A stretch of DNA of 64,000 bases from Natrinema sp. HArc-T2 (lineage in GTDB: Archaea > Halobacteriota > Halobacteria > Halobacteriales > Natrialbaceae). Below, piece after piece: positions 1 through 7,952 of the stretch. The notes under the pieces were generated by a model. The model saw only the letters and a program-made list of their open reading frames with translations, had not been told where the DNA came from and did no database searches. The position numbers were made by a program, and so were the translations under genes. Position 1 is the first letter of the stretch. The number at the start of each line of letters is the position of its first letter. The stretch spans positions 1 to 64,000 of the forward strand of contig NZ_JBGUAZ010000009.1 in assembly GCF_041821085.1 (NCBI RefSeq), written 5' to 3'.

Positions 1-17
1 ACACCTCATTTCCTGAG
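1..17 (+). repeat. ORB-like 17-bp repeat, copy A
   Basis: ACACCTCATTTCCTGAG, identical to the copy at 152-168 and to the inverted copy at 343-359. Probable Orc1/Cdc6 binding site. Confidence 0.7.
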
Positions 18-151
18 TGTGTGAACCGTCTCGGAGTCAAGCCTCGAGGCACCCACCGTGCTTATTTATAGAGATCTGTGTAGATGCTATGGGTCAGATG
101 ACCGTGGAGCTCTCGCTAGAAATGCAGACCGCCTACAGACAGCACACAGAC

Positions 152-168
152 ACACCTCATTTCCTGAG
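152..168 (+). repeat. ORB-like 17-bp repeat, copy B
   Basis: Perfect copy of the 1-17 motif. It forms an inverted pair with 343-359 around the AT-rich segment. Confidence 0.7.
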
Positions 169-342
169 AGTTCAACCACGAATCCGAGACTAGATCCGTT
201 CAAAACTAGCTACAATACAAAAACAATCAACCTTCTAATATGAACTTGTTCCCAGTGCGGATACTGTTCTTAAGCTTATAACTTATAGTTTTCCCTCCTC
301 TAGATATGTTTTGAGAAACTCCGCCCCACTTCAACAACAACT

Positions 343-359
343 CTCAGGAAATGAGGTGT
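343..359 (-). repeat. ORB-like 17-bp repeat, copy C (inverted)
   Basis: Exact reverse complement of copies A and B, on the initiator-gene side of the AT-rich core. Confidence 0.7.
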
Positions 360-373
360 GTGACTGTCCTTGG

Positions 374-410
374 TCTCAGGAAGCTCAGGAACTCTCAGGA
401 AACTCGGGAA
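374..410 (+). repeat. Short tandem CTCAGGAA-type repeats
   Basis: Four near-identical 9-10 bp units (CTCAGGAA three times, CTCGGGAA once) end just before AACAAGGGGG. The unit is the inner half of the 17-bp ORB-like motif, so this may be an auxiliary initiator-binding cluster. Confidence 0.6.
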
Positions 411-450
411 ACAAGGGGGTTTATGATCCTTCAGTTGATTTAACTTATTC

Positions 451-1680
451 ATGGGCCTTGAACCTTTCACGGCAGAAGACCCAATCTTCCTTGACGAAGA
501 CGTGCTTAGGGACAGCCACAAACCAGAGGATCTGATAGCACGAGACCGTGAACTCGAGGAATACCAAGCAGCCCTCAAGCCCGTAATCAAAGGTGCAAGG
601 CCTCGAAACATCTTCCTCTACGGCCAAACAGGAGTCGGAAAGACAGTCGCCACGGAGATGATAATGGATCGTCTCCGCAAAGATCAAGAAAACTACGATA
701 ATCTTGATATCCACGTAGTCCACGTCGTCTGCAAAAATCTAAATAGCTCATACCAAGTTGCTGTCAAACTGGTGAACGAGTTCCGAGACACCAGCAATAA
801 AATTCCTACCACAGGCTATCCTCCAGATACAATCTACGAGTTTCTCTGGGAACACCTACAAGAAATCGACTCCACACACGTCCTCTTCGTACTAGACGAA
901 GTCGACGCAATAGGAAACGATGACGACATTCTCTACGAACTTCCTCGATGCAACGACAACGGAAACGTCCCAGTAGAAGAAACCAAAGTTGGCGTAATCG
1001 GAATCTCTAATAAATTCACGTTCAGAGACAATCTTTCCGCACGAGTCAAAGATTCACTGTGTGACGAAGAGATCCACTTCCCTCCTTACGATGCTAACCA
1101 GCTCCGCAACATTCTGTACCAGCGAGCGGAAAACGCATTTGTTGACGGTGTCTTAGAAGATGATGTAGTCCCACTAGCCGCAGCATTTGCCGGGCAAGAA
1201 TCCGGAAGCGCCCGTCAAGCACTCAAACTCTTATTCAAAGCTGGTGACATTGCGCGCAGTCGAGATCTTAAGGAGGTCAAGGAAGAACATATCCGTGAAG
1301 CAGAGCCGAAAGTCAAAGAATCGCAGGTCAGAAACGAACTTGAGTCCGTCCCGACTCAAAGCCACTTGACACTGTATGCCTTGCTAACGTTGGAGAAGCA
1401 AGACAGTTTGCCGGCTAAAAGCAGTGATATCTACGATGTTTACGAGATCGCAGCGAATAGGATTGATACTGACGTGAAAACTGATAGAACCATCCGTGAT
1501 CGGCTCAGTCAATTAAAGCTGAAAGGTTTTCTCGACGTGGAGGAGCACAACGAAGGGCCGAAAGGCGGCAGCTACTATCTCTACGAGTTCGGCGACATCC
1601 GGCCAAATATGGTGGAAGAAGTTCTACGGGACGTAGACCGGCTAGATGATTTATTCCAAACTGAAATCACTAACTACTGA
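451..1680 (+). CDS. orc1: Orc1/Cdc6 family replication initiator (copy 1)
   Basis: 409-aa AAA+ initiator expected to bind the adjacent repeats and load the MCM helicase. Walker A GQTGVGKT is at residues 58-65, Walker B LDEVD at 148-152 and a sensor-1-like GISNK near 184-188. The region from about 310 to the end has the size and character of the Cdc6/Orc1 winged-helix domain. Length is normal for the family. The ATG at 451 lies about 30 bp after the G-rich tract of the candidate origin. It differs clearly in sequence from the second initiator at 5971-7194, and each has a different flanking repeat family, so they probably serve separate origins. The family call is firm; the choice among nearby starts is less so. 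Confidence 0.95.
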   Translation: MGLEPFTAEDPIFLDEDVLRDSHKPEDLIARDRELEEYQAALKPVIKGARPRNIFLYGQTGVGKTVATEMIMDRLRKDQENYDNLDIHVVHVVCKNLNSSYQVAVKLVNEFRDTSNKIPTTGYPPDTIYEFLWEHLQEIDSTHVLFVLDEVDAIGNDDDILYELPRCNDNGNVPVEETKVGVIGISNKFTFRDNLSARVKDSLCDEEIHFPPYDANQLRNILYQRAENAFVDGVLEDDVVPLAAAFAGQESGSARQALKLLFKAGDIARSRDLKEVKEEHIREAEPKVKESQVRNELESVPTQSHLTLYALLTLEKQDSLPAKSSDIYDVYEIAANRIDTDVKTDRTIRDRLSQLKLKGFLDVEEHNEGPKGGSYYLYEFGDIRPNMVEEVLRDVDRLDDLFQTEITNY

Positions 1681-2104
1681 GTTTAAATACAGAATATAAT
1701 TAAGAAAATTCGAACTCCCGTGAAGAGTGGGAAAAGATGGGGACTGTTGTCCTGTCTCGATTTTAGATGTTCACACAGTTACAGCCCCGATTTATTTTCG
1801 ATGAATCCAGACCCTCTCAAACACTCGTGAAATCTGGGGGGGGGTAGGTAAGTGAGTTAACCAGATGACGGCTACAAACATGTTCGCCATATCGACCTCA
1901 AGATCCGCATGGGGCTTGTCCTTGTGCCGAATGAAATACTCAGCCACTGACTATTGAACAACCGACTCCAGACGGTTTGTATCCCCCGAAAGGGGTGCGG
2001 GGGCTCGAAGGGAGCCCACCGCAGTAACCCATGAGACAAAGAGAGACAGCAATCGCGTCGACAGCCACTGAAACAACTCAGCTCCTGAAGCGAGGGATCG
2101 CCAG
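1681..2104. other. Intergenic region
   Basis: No convincing large gene. It contains a G8 run near 1837-1844 and a hairpin-prone C/G segment near 1983-2002. A 25-codon ORF (2031-2108) overlaps the next gene by ATGA and could be a leader or the remnant of an upstream operon member. Confidence 0.4.
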
Positions 2105-2275
2105 ATGACTGACCGCGACCGCGACGAGTGCCGAATGCCGACGTGTTCGGAGCCTGCTCGCGATCGAGCAGGATATTCTGGTCGGTTCTGTTCGGACAGC
2201 TGTGAGGTCCGCTACGAGCATCTCCAAGCAGACGCTCGAGATGCTGCAGTGGATGAAGTCGAGAATCGGTACTGA
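2105..2275 (+). CDS. Small zinc-finger protein
   Basis: 56-aa ORF with a four-cysteine layout: a CRMPTC pair near residues 10-15 and an FCSDSC pair about 15 residues later. This treble-clef-like spacing is frequent in tiny haloarchaeal plasmid proteins and suggests a structural zinc site, perhaps for nucleic-acid or protein contact. Its stop overlaps the start of the next gene (TGATG), implying translational coupling. It is followed by an ORB-like repeat at 2501-2517, so it sits inside the first replication module. Exact role unknown. Confidence 0.6.
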   Translation: MTDRDRDECRMPTCSEPARDRAGYSGRFCSDSCEVRYEHLQADARDAAVDEVENRY

Positions 2276-2475
2276 TGCTCAAGCAGATCGATCACCGTGG
2301 CAAGCGTTTCACGATCGGTGACGAGGACAGTGTCGACGACGTCGCTGGTGAACGGTGTCGGCGAGCCGAATTGCTCGAACGGCAGGCTCAGCAAGAGATT
2401 CGTGAACTCGAGCGTGCGAAGGCAGTTGCTGGACCAGACAGTGCAGGTTCAGATAGTAGAGGACTCGACCGATGA
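2275..2475 (+). CDS. Small hypothetical protein
   Basis: 66-aa ORF overlapping the stop of the preceding zinc-finger gene. It is charged, and the middle (about residues 25-50) is a predicted helix rich in Glu, Arg and Gln. No family recognised. The overlap and acidic/basic helical composition support it as the second gene of a two-gene operon in the replication module. It could be a shadow ORF, because the minus strand is also open here. Confidence 0.4.
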   Translation: MLKQIDHRGKRFTIGDEDSVDDVAGERCRRAELLERQAQQEIRELERAKAVAGPDSAGSDSRGLDR

Positions 2476-2500
2476 CACGGAACGTAGGGGGACGAAAGAC

Positions 2501-2517
2501 ACACCGTATTTCCTGAG
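2501..2517 (+). repeat. Diverged ORB-like repeat beyond orc1
   Basis: ACACCGTATTTCCTGAG matches the 17-bp origin repeat at 15 of 17 positions and is followed by AAAACAAGG, echoing the AAACAAGG beside the origin copies. It suggests initiator binding on the far side of orc1 as well. Confidence 0.55.
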
Positions 2518-2908
2518 AAAACAAGGATGAAACTCCCCCTTCATAGATAGTTGATGCCCCACGCACACAGAGTTCACTCTGCACACGGTGTGTCTCAAGT
2601 ACCGAAAAGCGGTACGTCCGGTGGATCGAAGACAAAGATCAGCACCGGACAGACTGAGGGGTGGGAGTGATCGGACAATGTCGCGCGCAGCGGATCACGC
2701 GACAGGTGATATATCCGATGTCCTCATTATCAATCTCTTCCCGATTCCCAGTCAAAGGCGCACGCTGAGAGTAACACATACTCCCCCACCCCAGTGTGTC
2801 CAGTGTCTTTGATTAGAGGGAAGGAAAGGAATCCGCGTGAATCTCGCACCCCACTTCAGACACGTGAACTCGTCCGTCTATCAAGAGAACACACTGAGAG
2901 TTCCGTTC
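2518..2908. other. Intergenic region between replication module and bax1
   Basis: No gene recognised. Contains CCCCCT and CCCCCACCCC tracts and a short inverted repeat around 2596-2612 (GTACCGAAAAGCGGTAC). It includes the 3' side of the leftward XPB-Bax1 operon, so a terminator is expected but none is clear. Confidence 0.4.
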
Positions 2909-4240
2909 TCAAATCGAATACTCTTCTGCCAGTTCAACCAGGTCGTAGACGTGAATCCCAGTTTTGAACCAGAGCATCCGCTCGCTCGTTTCACCGAAGT
3001 CATCATTCGAGCAGTCTAACTGTTCGGAGACTGCGACAAGGAGATTCTCAGCATCTGCCTGGCGTATTTTCTTCAGTTTCGACTCGAGATACTCGGGTGT
3101 CCAGAATCCGATAATTTCGAGAATCGCTCGCCGGCCATCCGGATGCTCGATCGCGAAATCGGGGATCATCACCTCGTCACCAAGGTCAAACACATCGTTT
3201 TCGCGTAGTAACTCCCAGTCCGTGGTCGCTCGCTCCCATTTCTGGGCGAGTGTCTGCTCGAGATCGCTATCGAACTGCCTGCCAGTACTGTAGTGTGAAT
3301 CGAGTCCGTCAGTGTCGTCCAGTCTGAGTTGCCGTGTCTCACCCGCTGTCTCATCGATTAGTACTGTAGCAGTCATCTCCCAGCGGTCACAGAGGGGCAA
3401 TGCTGGCAGAAAATTCGCCAACCGGATGCCATACTTTTGTGATTGAGAGAACAACGACGCTGGACCGTCAAGTATGGCCTCGTAGCCACCGGCATGGTCG
3501 GTTCGTTCGACACGCTTGCCATCAGAATCGATCGGATAGATCCGATGCATCAGTCCGAAGAGTTTGACGTAGCTGAATACCGTCCCGAAATGGTCCCAGA
3601 CACGGATTCGCATCTCAGTTGCGTCGTAGAGGACTGCCTGGGCGAGCGCAAGATTGTAGCGAGTGACCAGCCAGTCGACCGTCAGATCAGTGTGTTCGTA
3701 CTCGCCGTCACTACTGCCAGTCAGTGTCGTCGTTGTGGTCGATTGCTCGCCAGCACCGGCATACTGGTCAGCGGTCCGCGTGCCGATCTGGACAAGTCGT
3801 TTGTTCTCCTCGAGATCAGCATACATCCCGCGGTAGCACGCTTCGAGTGAGATATCCAACTCATCAGCAACTGCACTATACACCTCTATCTTCTGTGTGT
3901 CGTCACCGAGCGTAGGCTGGCGAACAACCGGATACCGCTCGTTAGCTTTCTCGAACAAGTGCTGGCGGATCTCACGAGGCTCAACCGGAGACGTGACTTC
4001 GAACTCACACTCGTCGAGAAGCAGTTTCGCCAGTCCCTGGACGATCTTGTAGTCGGTATCCGCCACAGTGAGTTCGTCGATTGCGTCTTCGAGATCGCCT
4101 TTTGGCTCACCAAGATGGGCATCAAACAGTGCAATGAGTTGGCGTGCCGTCTCTCGATAGTTCTCATCTGTTGGATCGATAAACAGCGGCTTGATTTCAT
4201 CGCCGGTGGTACGAGAGCGAGCCAGATCAGCCGTCAGCAT
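2909..4240 (-). CDS. bax1: Bax1-like nuclease (DUF790), XPB partner, copy 1
   Basis: 443-aa DUF790 protein. Archaeal Bax1 is a nuclease that binds XPB helicase and is linked to repair-type bubble processing. The C-terminal half carries a PD-(D/E)xK-like pattern: MIPDFAIEHPDGRRAILE followed by IGFWTPEYLESKLKKIR. The N-terminus begins MLTADLARSR, typical of the family. The gene overlaps the upstream XPB gene by 14 nt (4227-4240), so the two are co-translated. A paralogous pair with the same 14-nt overlap lies at 48572-51335. Biochemical activity is inferred from the family. Confidence 0.9.
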   Translation of the reverse strand: MLTADLARSRTTGDEIKPLFIDPTDENYRETARQLIALFDAHLGEPKGDLEDAIDELTVADTDYKIVQGLAKLLLDECEFEVTSPVEPREIRQHLFEKANERYPVVRQPTLGDDTQKIEVYSAVADELDISLEACYRGMYADLEENKRLVQIGTRTADQYAGAGEQSTTTTTLTGSSDGEYEHTDLTVDWLVTRYNLALAQAVLYDATEMRIRVWDHFGTVFSYVKLFGLMHRIYPIDSDGKRVERTDHAGGYEAILDGPASLFSQSQKYGIRLANFLPALPLCDRWEMTATVLIDETAGETRQLRLDDTDGLDSHYSTGRQFDSDLEQTLAQKWERATTDWELLRENDVFDLGDEVMIPDFAIEHPDGRRAILEIIGFWTPEYLESKLKKIRQADAENLLVAVSEQLDCSNDDFGETSERMLWFKTGIHVYDLVELAEEYSI

Positions 4241-5645
4241 TCGTCGTCACCCCTTGTCGGCGCTGTTGGGACACGTACGTTTCCATCGTGTCTGCCGTGA
4301 TGATCTCATAGAGTCGGGCCGGTTGGCGGTCATCTGTCGGCCGGAGGATGCGTCCAAGCCGCTGGGCATACTGCCGTTTCGAAGCGCTTCCCGACAAGAT
4401 GATCCCCACGTTCGCAGCGGGAACGTCAATTCCCTCGTCGAGCACCTGTGACGTGGCTAACATCGAGTACTCGCCAGTCCGAAACCGCTCGAGAATCTCG
4501 GTGCGCTCGTCCGTCTTCGTTTGATGGGTAATGCAGGGGACGATAAATTCCTGAGAGATTTCGTAGGCAAAGTCATTGTTCGCAGTGAAGATGATCGCGC
4601 GGTCGTCGTAGTGGCGTTTGAGCAGGTTGTCGAGCGTCTCGAGTTTTTTCTCTGCCGTTCGGGCGATGCGTTCGGCGCGCTGCTTGGCGATGAGTGCCCG
4701 GCGTCCCTTTGGATCATAAGACGTCCGTTTGAGGAACTCCTGATAACCCTCCTCTTTCCAGAGGTCGAACTCGTGGCTGTCGACGTAATCGCGATAGATC
4801 TGGTACTCTTCGTCGTATGTCTCCCGTTCCTCGGCCGTGAGCTCGACAGACATGTGGATGGTTTCGTACTCGCTGAGGTACTCGCCAGCGAGTTCGTCGA
4901 CAGCCTCTTCATAGACAACCGGACCGATGAGATCCTTGAGGAGTTCATGCTTTCCGTCAGGCCGTTCGTAGGTAGCGGTCAGTCCCAGCCGATACGGTGC
5001 GATCGTCATTTCGGGAATCTGCCGGTAGGTCGGCGCTGGCAGGTGATGTTCCTCGTCGACGACGAGTAAGCCGAACTGGTCGCCGTATTCGTTGATGTAG
5101 CGGTAGGCACTATCGTAGGTAGTGACGGTGATTGCGGTGACCTCGTGGCTGCCGCCGCCGAGAACGCCGATCGGTTCTGTGACCTGATCGCCAAAGGCGT
5201 TGGTGAGTGTGGCGTGCCACTGATTCATCAGGTCAATCGTTGGTGTCACGACAAGCGCACTTACGCCGGCGTCAGCAATTGCTTGCAGCCCAAGAAACGT
5301 CTTCCCGCTGCCAGTCGGAAGAACGACACTCCCCTGGCGGCCGTGGTCAATCCAGGCGTTGAGGGCAGCCTGCTGGTAGTCACGTGGCTCGATGTGGAGT
5401 GCTGGCGTAAGACCGAGTTCCGGGTAGCTTCGAGCAGCATCGTAGAGAGACATAGAACGTGGTAACGCATCTTGGAGTGTTGTCTGTCCATCGCTGTCGG
5501 ACCAGCCTCCAGCCCATTCGAGAAGTTCCCGATACCGATAGGCCTGCACGCGGTACTCATCAATGCGGTCATCCCACTTCGCAAAGGGGACGTCAGCAGG
5601 CGCATCATGGAGCACGAGTGTCCCGTCGTCGAATTCGATCCGCAT
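4227..5645 (-). CDS. rad25: XPB/Rad25-family DNA helicase, copy 1
   Basis: 472-aa superfamily-2 helicase. Walker A PTGSGKT is at 110-116, motif II DEEH at 197-200, motif III as GLTATYERP and motif VI as QRLGRILRP, with the XPB-type thumb-like insertion between the helicase halves. The start MRIEFDDGTL at 5645 was chosen over an upstream in-frame extension (5708) because the second copy also begins MRLTFDDGTL. It unwinds or remodels DNA with its partner Bax1, encoded directly downstream. Length is normal for archaeal XPB. Confidence 0.93.
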   Translation of the reverse strand: MRIEFDDGTLVLHDAPADVPFAKWDDRIDEYRVQAYRYRELLEWAGGWSDSDGQTTLQDALPRSMSLYDAARSYPELGLTPALHIEPRDYQQAALNAWIDHGRQGSVVLPTGSGKTFLGLQAIADAGVSALVVTPTIDLMNQWHATLTNAFGDQVTEPIGVLGGGSHEVTAITVTTYDSAYRYINEYGDQFGLLVVDEEHHLPAPTYRQIPEMTIAPYRLGLTATYERPDGKHELLKDLIGPVVYEEAVDELAGEYLSEYETIHMSVELTAEERETYDEEYQIYRDYVDSHEFDLWKEEGYQEFLKRTSYDPKGRRALIAKQRAERIARTAEKKLETLDNLLKRHYDDRAIIFTANNDFAYEISQEFIVPCITHQTKTDERTEILERFRTGEYSMLATSQVLDEGIDVPAANVGIILSGSASKRQYAQRLGRILRPTDDRQPARLYEIITADTMETYVSQQRRQGVTTNADG

Positions 5646-5970
5646 TCGGTGCGTAGTTCCAAGGGGCCAGTCAGATTGAGTCTGTGGTTTCCAACAAGTC
5701 CTTTTCAAATTCAGTATACCATGACAATAGTTCTATCTCTACATTCAGAGATGTATAAACATCCTATAGAGGAGTGCATGTTATTACATCTAGGAAATGC
5801 AATACAGGATAATAGCCAGAAGCGGCGCCGATAGATATACCGACATGCGAATGTTGTCGGAGATTCTGGAAATAGAGGATACAGTACTCCATCTGGACTC
5901 AAGGATAAGATAGGTTTCTAACTAAAGAACCCATTACGTCCAGTTGACCCCTGAATGTCCGGAAAAGCTG
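5646..5970. other. AT-rich intergenic region between XPB and orc copy 2
   Basis: No gene seen. It carries a 32-bp repeat (5731-5762) that recurs at 7774-7805, and a TGTCCGGAA box (5956-5964) of the second origin family. It should hold the promoter of the leftward XPB-Bax1 operon and the 3' end of the second initiator gene. Confidence 0.5.
5731..5762 (+). repeat. 32-bp direct repeat flanking orc copy 2 (left)
   Basis: Matches 7774-7805 at about 24 of 32 positions, including the first nine bases TTCTATCTC and the ACATTC core. Contains the imperfect palindrome TACAT...ATGTA. The two copies bracket the second initiator gene and its origin, so they may be partition, iteron or operator sites. Confidence 0.5.
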
Positions 5971-7194
5971 TTATGGTCTATCAATCAGGCTAAGAACATC
6001 ATTAAACCGATTTTCCTCAGTCAAGACATTGATCGTAGTATCCAAATCCGTGTTCAACTCCCAGTAGTACTTTGGACCGCCACGCGATCCACCACTGCGC
6101 TTCGCCCCTGAGACGACACCAATCATATCTAGATCATGGAGATGACTGCGAACCCGACGCATTGCGATCGAGTTCGTGTCGACATGAGATGTGATATCTG
6201 TGTACCGCGAGTACACCTCTGGTGTTGGCGCTGGCGTTTCATTCCCTGTTGCCAACGAAGTGAGTGCTAGCAATGCCAACTGATCCTGTATTGTTAAATC
6301 ACGAATGCTCTGCGCGATGTTCATCTGCTCAACATGGTCCTCGGCCTTGCGGACATGCTCCTCACCGACCTGCGGTTCGTCGTTAAGAGCGGCGAACTCA
6401 CCGGCCTTGTACAGATACCGAATCGCCTGCCGTGCCGATCCTAGATCTTGGGCAGCAAGCGCCGCTGCTAGTGCGATAGCTTCCTGCGTGACAGCACTAT
6501 CGACGAACGCTTTCTCTGACCGACGGTTGAGAATGCTCCGCAGCTGATCAGCATCATACGGTGGAAAGTGGATTTCGACCTCGCATAGCGAATCCTTAGC
6601 TCGAGGGTCGAGTTCCTCGTAGAACGTCATATCGTTGCTGATTCCGATCACGGAAACGTCCATATCCTCAATATGACTGTTATCACGCGCGCGTGGCAGC
6701 TCATAGAGAATCATATCTTTGTTTCCGATGTTGTCAACTTCATCAAGGACAATAACGACAATTCCACCAATCTCTTGAAGAGCATCGTACAGCCGGGCGA
6801 ATACTTTCCTCTTCGGATGACCGTTCGGGTTGTCACCAGTTAATTGTTCTACAAGATCACACGCAACCTGATACGAAGAGTGATGCCCTTTACACGTTTG
6901 AAAAATAGTAGTCAAGTTGATTCCGCTCCGCTCATCGACTTTCTCTTGCAGTTTCTCAAGGAGAAAACGTGCAGCTGCTGTTTTCCCCTGCCCGGGCTTA
7001 CCGTACAGAAACGCGTTGTGAGGGGGTGCATCGTTGAGAACTGGGGAAAGAACCTCCAACCCAAGTCGTTTGAGTTGCTCTTCTCGTTCTGGAAGATCAT
7101 TCGGTGTGTAACTCTCTTTCAGGATACGTTCGCTTTCGAAGATCTCTGATCGGTCCTGAAAGTACTCGGTCATGATAGGAGACAACGCACTCAT
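5971..7194 (-). CDS. orc2: Orc1/Cdc6 family replication initiator (copy 2)
   Basis: 407-aa AAA+ initiator starting MSALSPIMTEYF. Walker A GKPGQGKT is at 65-72, a Walker B LDEVDNIG follows, and the C-terminus is a winged-helix-type region. The reading frame stays open to 7338, but the extra N-terminus is hydrophobic and overlaps origin boxes, so MSALSP (7194), or M8 (7173), is preferred. Just upstream lie TGTCCAGAA boxes and an AT-rich core forming origin 2. The gene is divergent from parA. It is distinct from copy 1 in sequence and box family, pointing to an independently acquired replication module. Confidence 0.94.
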   Translation of the reverse strand: MSALSPIMTEYFQDRSEIFESERILKESYTPNDLPEREEQLKRLGLEVLSPVLNDAPPHNAFLYGKPGQGKTAAARFLLEKLQEKVDERSGINLTTIFQTCKGHHSSYQVACDLVEQLTGDNPNGHPKRKVFARLYDALQEIGGIVVIVLDEVDNIGNKDMILYELPRARDNSHIEDMDVSVIGISNDMTFYEELDPRAKDSLCEVEIHFPPYDADQLRSILNRRSEKAFVDSAVTQEAIALAAALAAQDLGSARQAIRYLYKAGEFAALNDEPQVGEEHVRKAEDHVEQMNIAQSIRDLTIQDQLALLALTSLATGNETPAPTPEVYSRYTDITSHVDTNSIAMRRVRSHLHDLDMIGVVSGAKRSGGSRGGPKYYWELNTDLDTTINVLTEENRFNDVLSLIDRP

Positions 7195-7210
7195 TACACA
7201 AATAACCGTA

Positions 7211-7592
7211 GTGTCCAGAACCCCCCATAATGTCCAGAAATACGGGTGGATGAGACCCACCCCCACCCGGGGGCGTCCGGAATTAGCGGGAAAAAGAGGC
7301 CCGCAATGAAACCAAGTTATCAGAGTCTGGAACCACAAGATATCACGATTACTACCTCAATGAAAGAGACTAGGAGAAAACAGTCGAAAGCGCGGTCGGA
7401 TATTCATCCTTCCTTGCTTTCTACTACCTGCTTTGCGGTTCCGTACAGTAGTACACCTCTTATAGATTTCGAACTAGGATATATTCCACTAGAGAAAGAT
7501 ACAGTCTTACTAGAATGACGTTTTAATAGTTTCTCTGCGATCGTGAGGAAGATCGCTTTTTCTTCCGTCTTTTCTGGACGCCCCCGGGGGTG
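7211..7592. other. Candidate replication origin 2
   Basis: TGTCCAGAA occurs at 7212-7220 and 7231-7239. A GGGGGCGTCCGGAA box ends at 7282, and its inverted counterpart (TTCTGGACGCCCCCGGGGG) begins at 7572. About 290 bp between the inverted boxes is AT-rich (7330-7545). A further TGTCCGGAA lies past the gene at 5956-5964. The layout matches haloarchaeal origins, with inverted ORBs plus G-strings around a duplex-unwinding element upstream of an orc gene. The box sequence differs from origin 1. Confidence 0.75.
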
Positions 7593-7669
7593 CCCCTTCC
7601 GTCTTCTCTCACTTGATCTTCTGAATCTCTTTGAGGTCTATCTCTCCTGACGAGCTCCACTCCTAAGAT

Positions 7670-7728
7670 GAACTACCCGCCCTACTCGCTCACGGCTGAT
7701 TCTGTTCGCTCCTTGAGGACGGGAGCTT
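7670..7728 (-). ncRNA. Solo IS605/TnpB-type end (omega/reRNA-like scaffold) without tnpB
   Basis: Read on the minus strand this segment runs AAGCTCCCGTCCTCAAGGAG, a variable loop, then GAGCGAGTAGGGCGGGTAG. The same scaffold sits at both ends of the TnpB element at 10098-11555. In TnpB systems the right-end transcript is the guide (omega) RNA. Here no tnpB is adjacent, so this is a stranded end or a solo guide-like locus. Transcription is not demonstrated. Confidence 0.55.
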
Positions 7729-7773
7729 AGCGCCCTCTCTTTCAGCCAATTCGCCGACCGTCTATGCTAGTCC

Positions 7774-7805
7774 TTCTATCTCCACATTCGAGAATGTAAC
7801 TACAT
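7774..7805 (+). repeat. 32-bp direct repeat flanking orc copy 2 (right)
   Basis: Partner of 5731-5762. Contains the perfect palindrome ACATTCGAGAATGT. It lies about 150 bp before parA, so it is also a candidate centromere or parA operator. Confidence 0.5.
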
Positions 7806-7952
7806 GTGCCACACTTCATCCTGTAGATCATTTCTATATTGTATAGAATTCACTCACGGGTCTGAATTCCGATAACGTGGCGAAGTTCACTCAGGTCTCT
7901 ACATGATCTCTTTCCATCACACTTTATACTGTGGCTACGTGAACTATCCTCT

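Larger units (their letters stand above)
1..420. other. Candidate replication origin 1 (ORB-type repeats around an AT-rich core)
   Basis: No credible gene lies here. A 17-bp motif, ACACCTCATTTCCTGAG, occurs at 1-17 and 152-168, and exactly inverted at 343-359. The inverted pair 152-168/343-359 brackets an AT-rich stretch (about 200-310), followed by a tandem CTCAGGAA cluster (374-410) and a G-rich tract (413-419). The initiator gene begins at 451. Inverted origin-recognition boxes with a G-string around a duplex-unwinding element next to an orc1/cdc6 gene is the known haloarchaeal origin layout. The first repeat touches the window edge, so more copies may lie outside. Origin activity is inferred. 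Confidence 0.75.

Noticed and set aside
2031-2108. 25-codon ORF overlapping the zinc-finger start
   Set aside because: Too short and without motif; mentioned only as a possible leader.
7195-7338. N-terminal extension of the second Orc gene
   Set aside because: Runs through the origin boxes and is unlike Orc N-termini, so MSALSP at 7194 was chosen.
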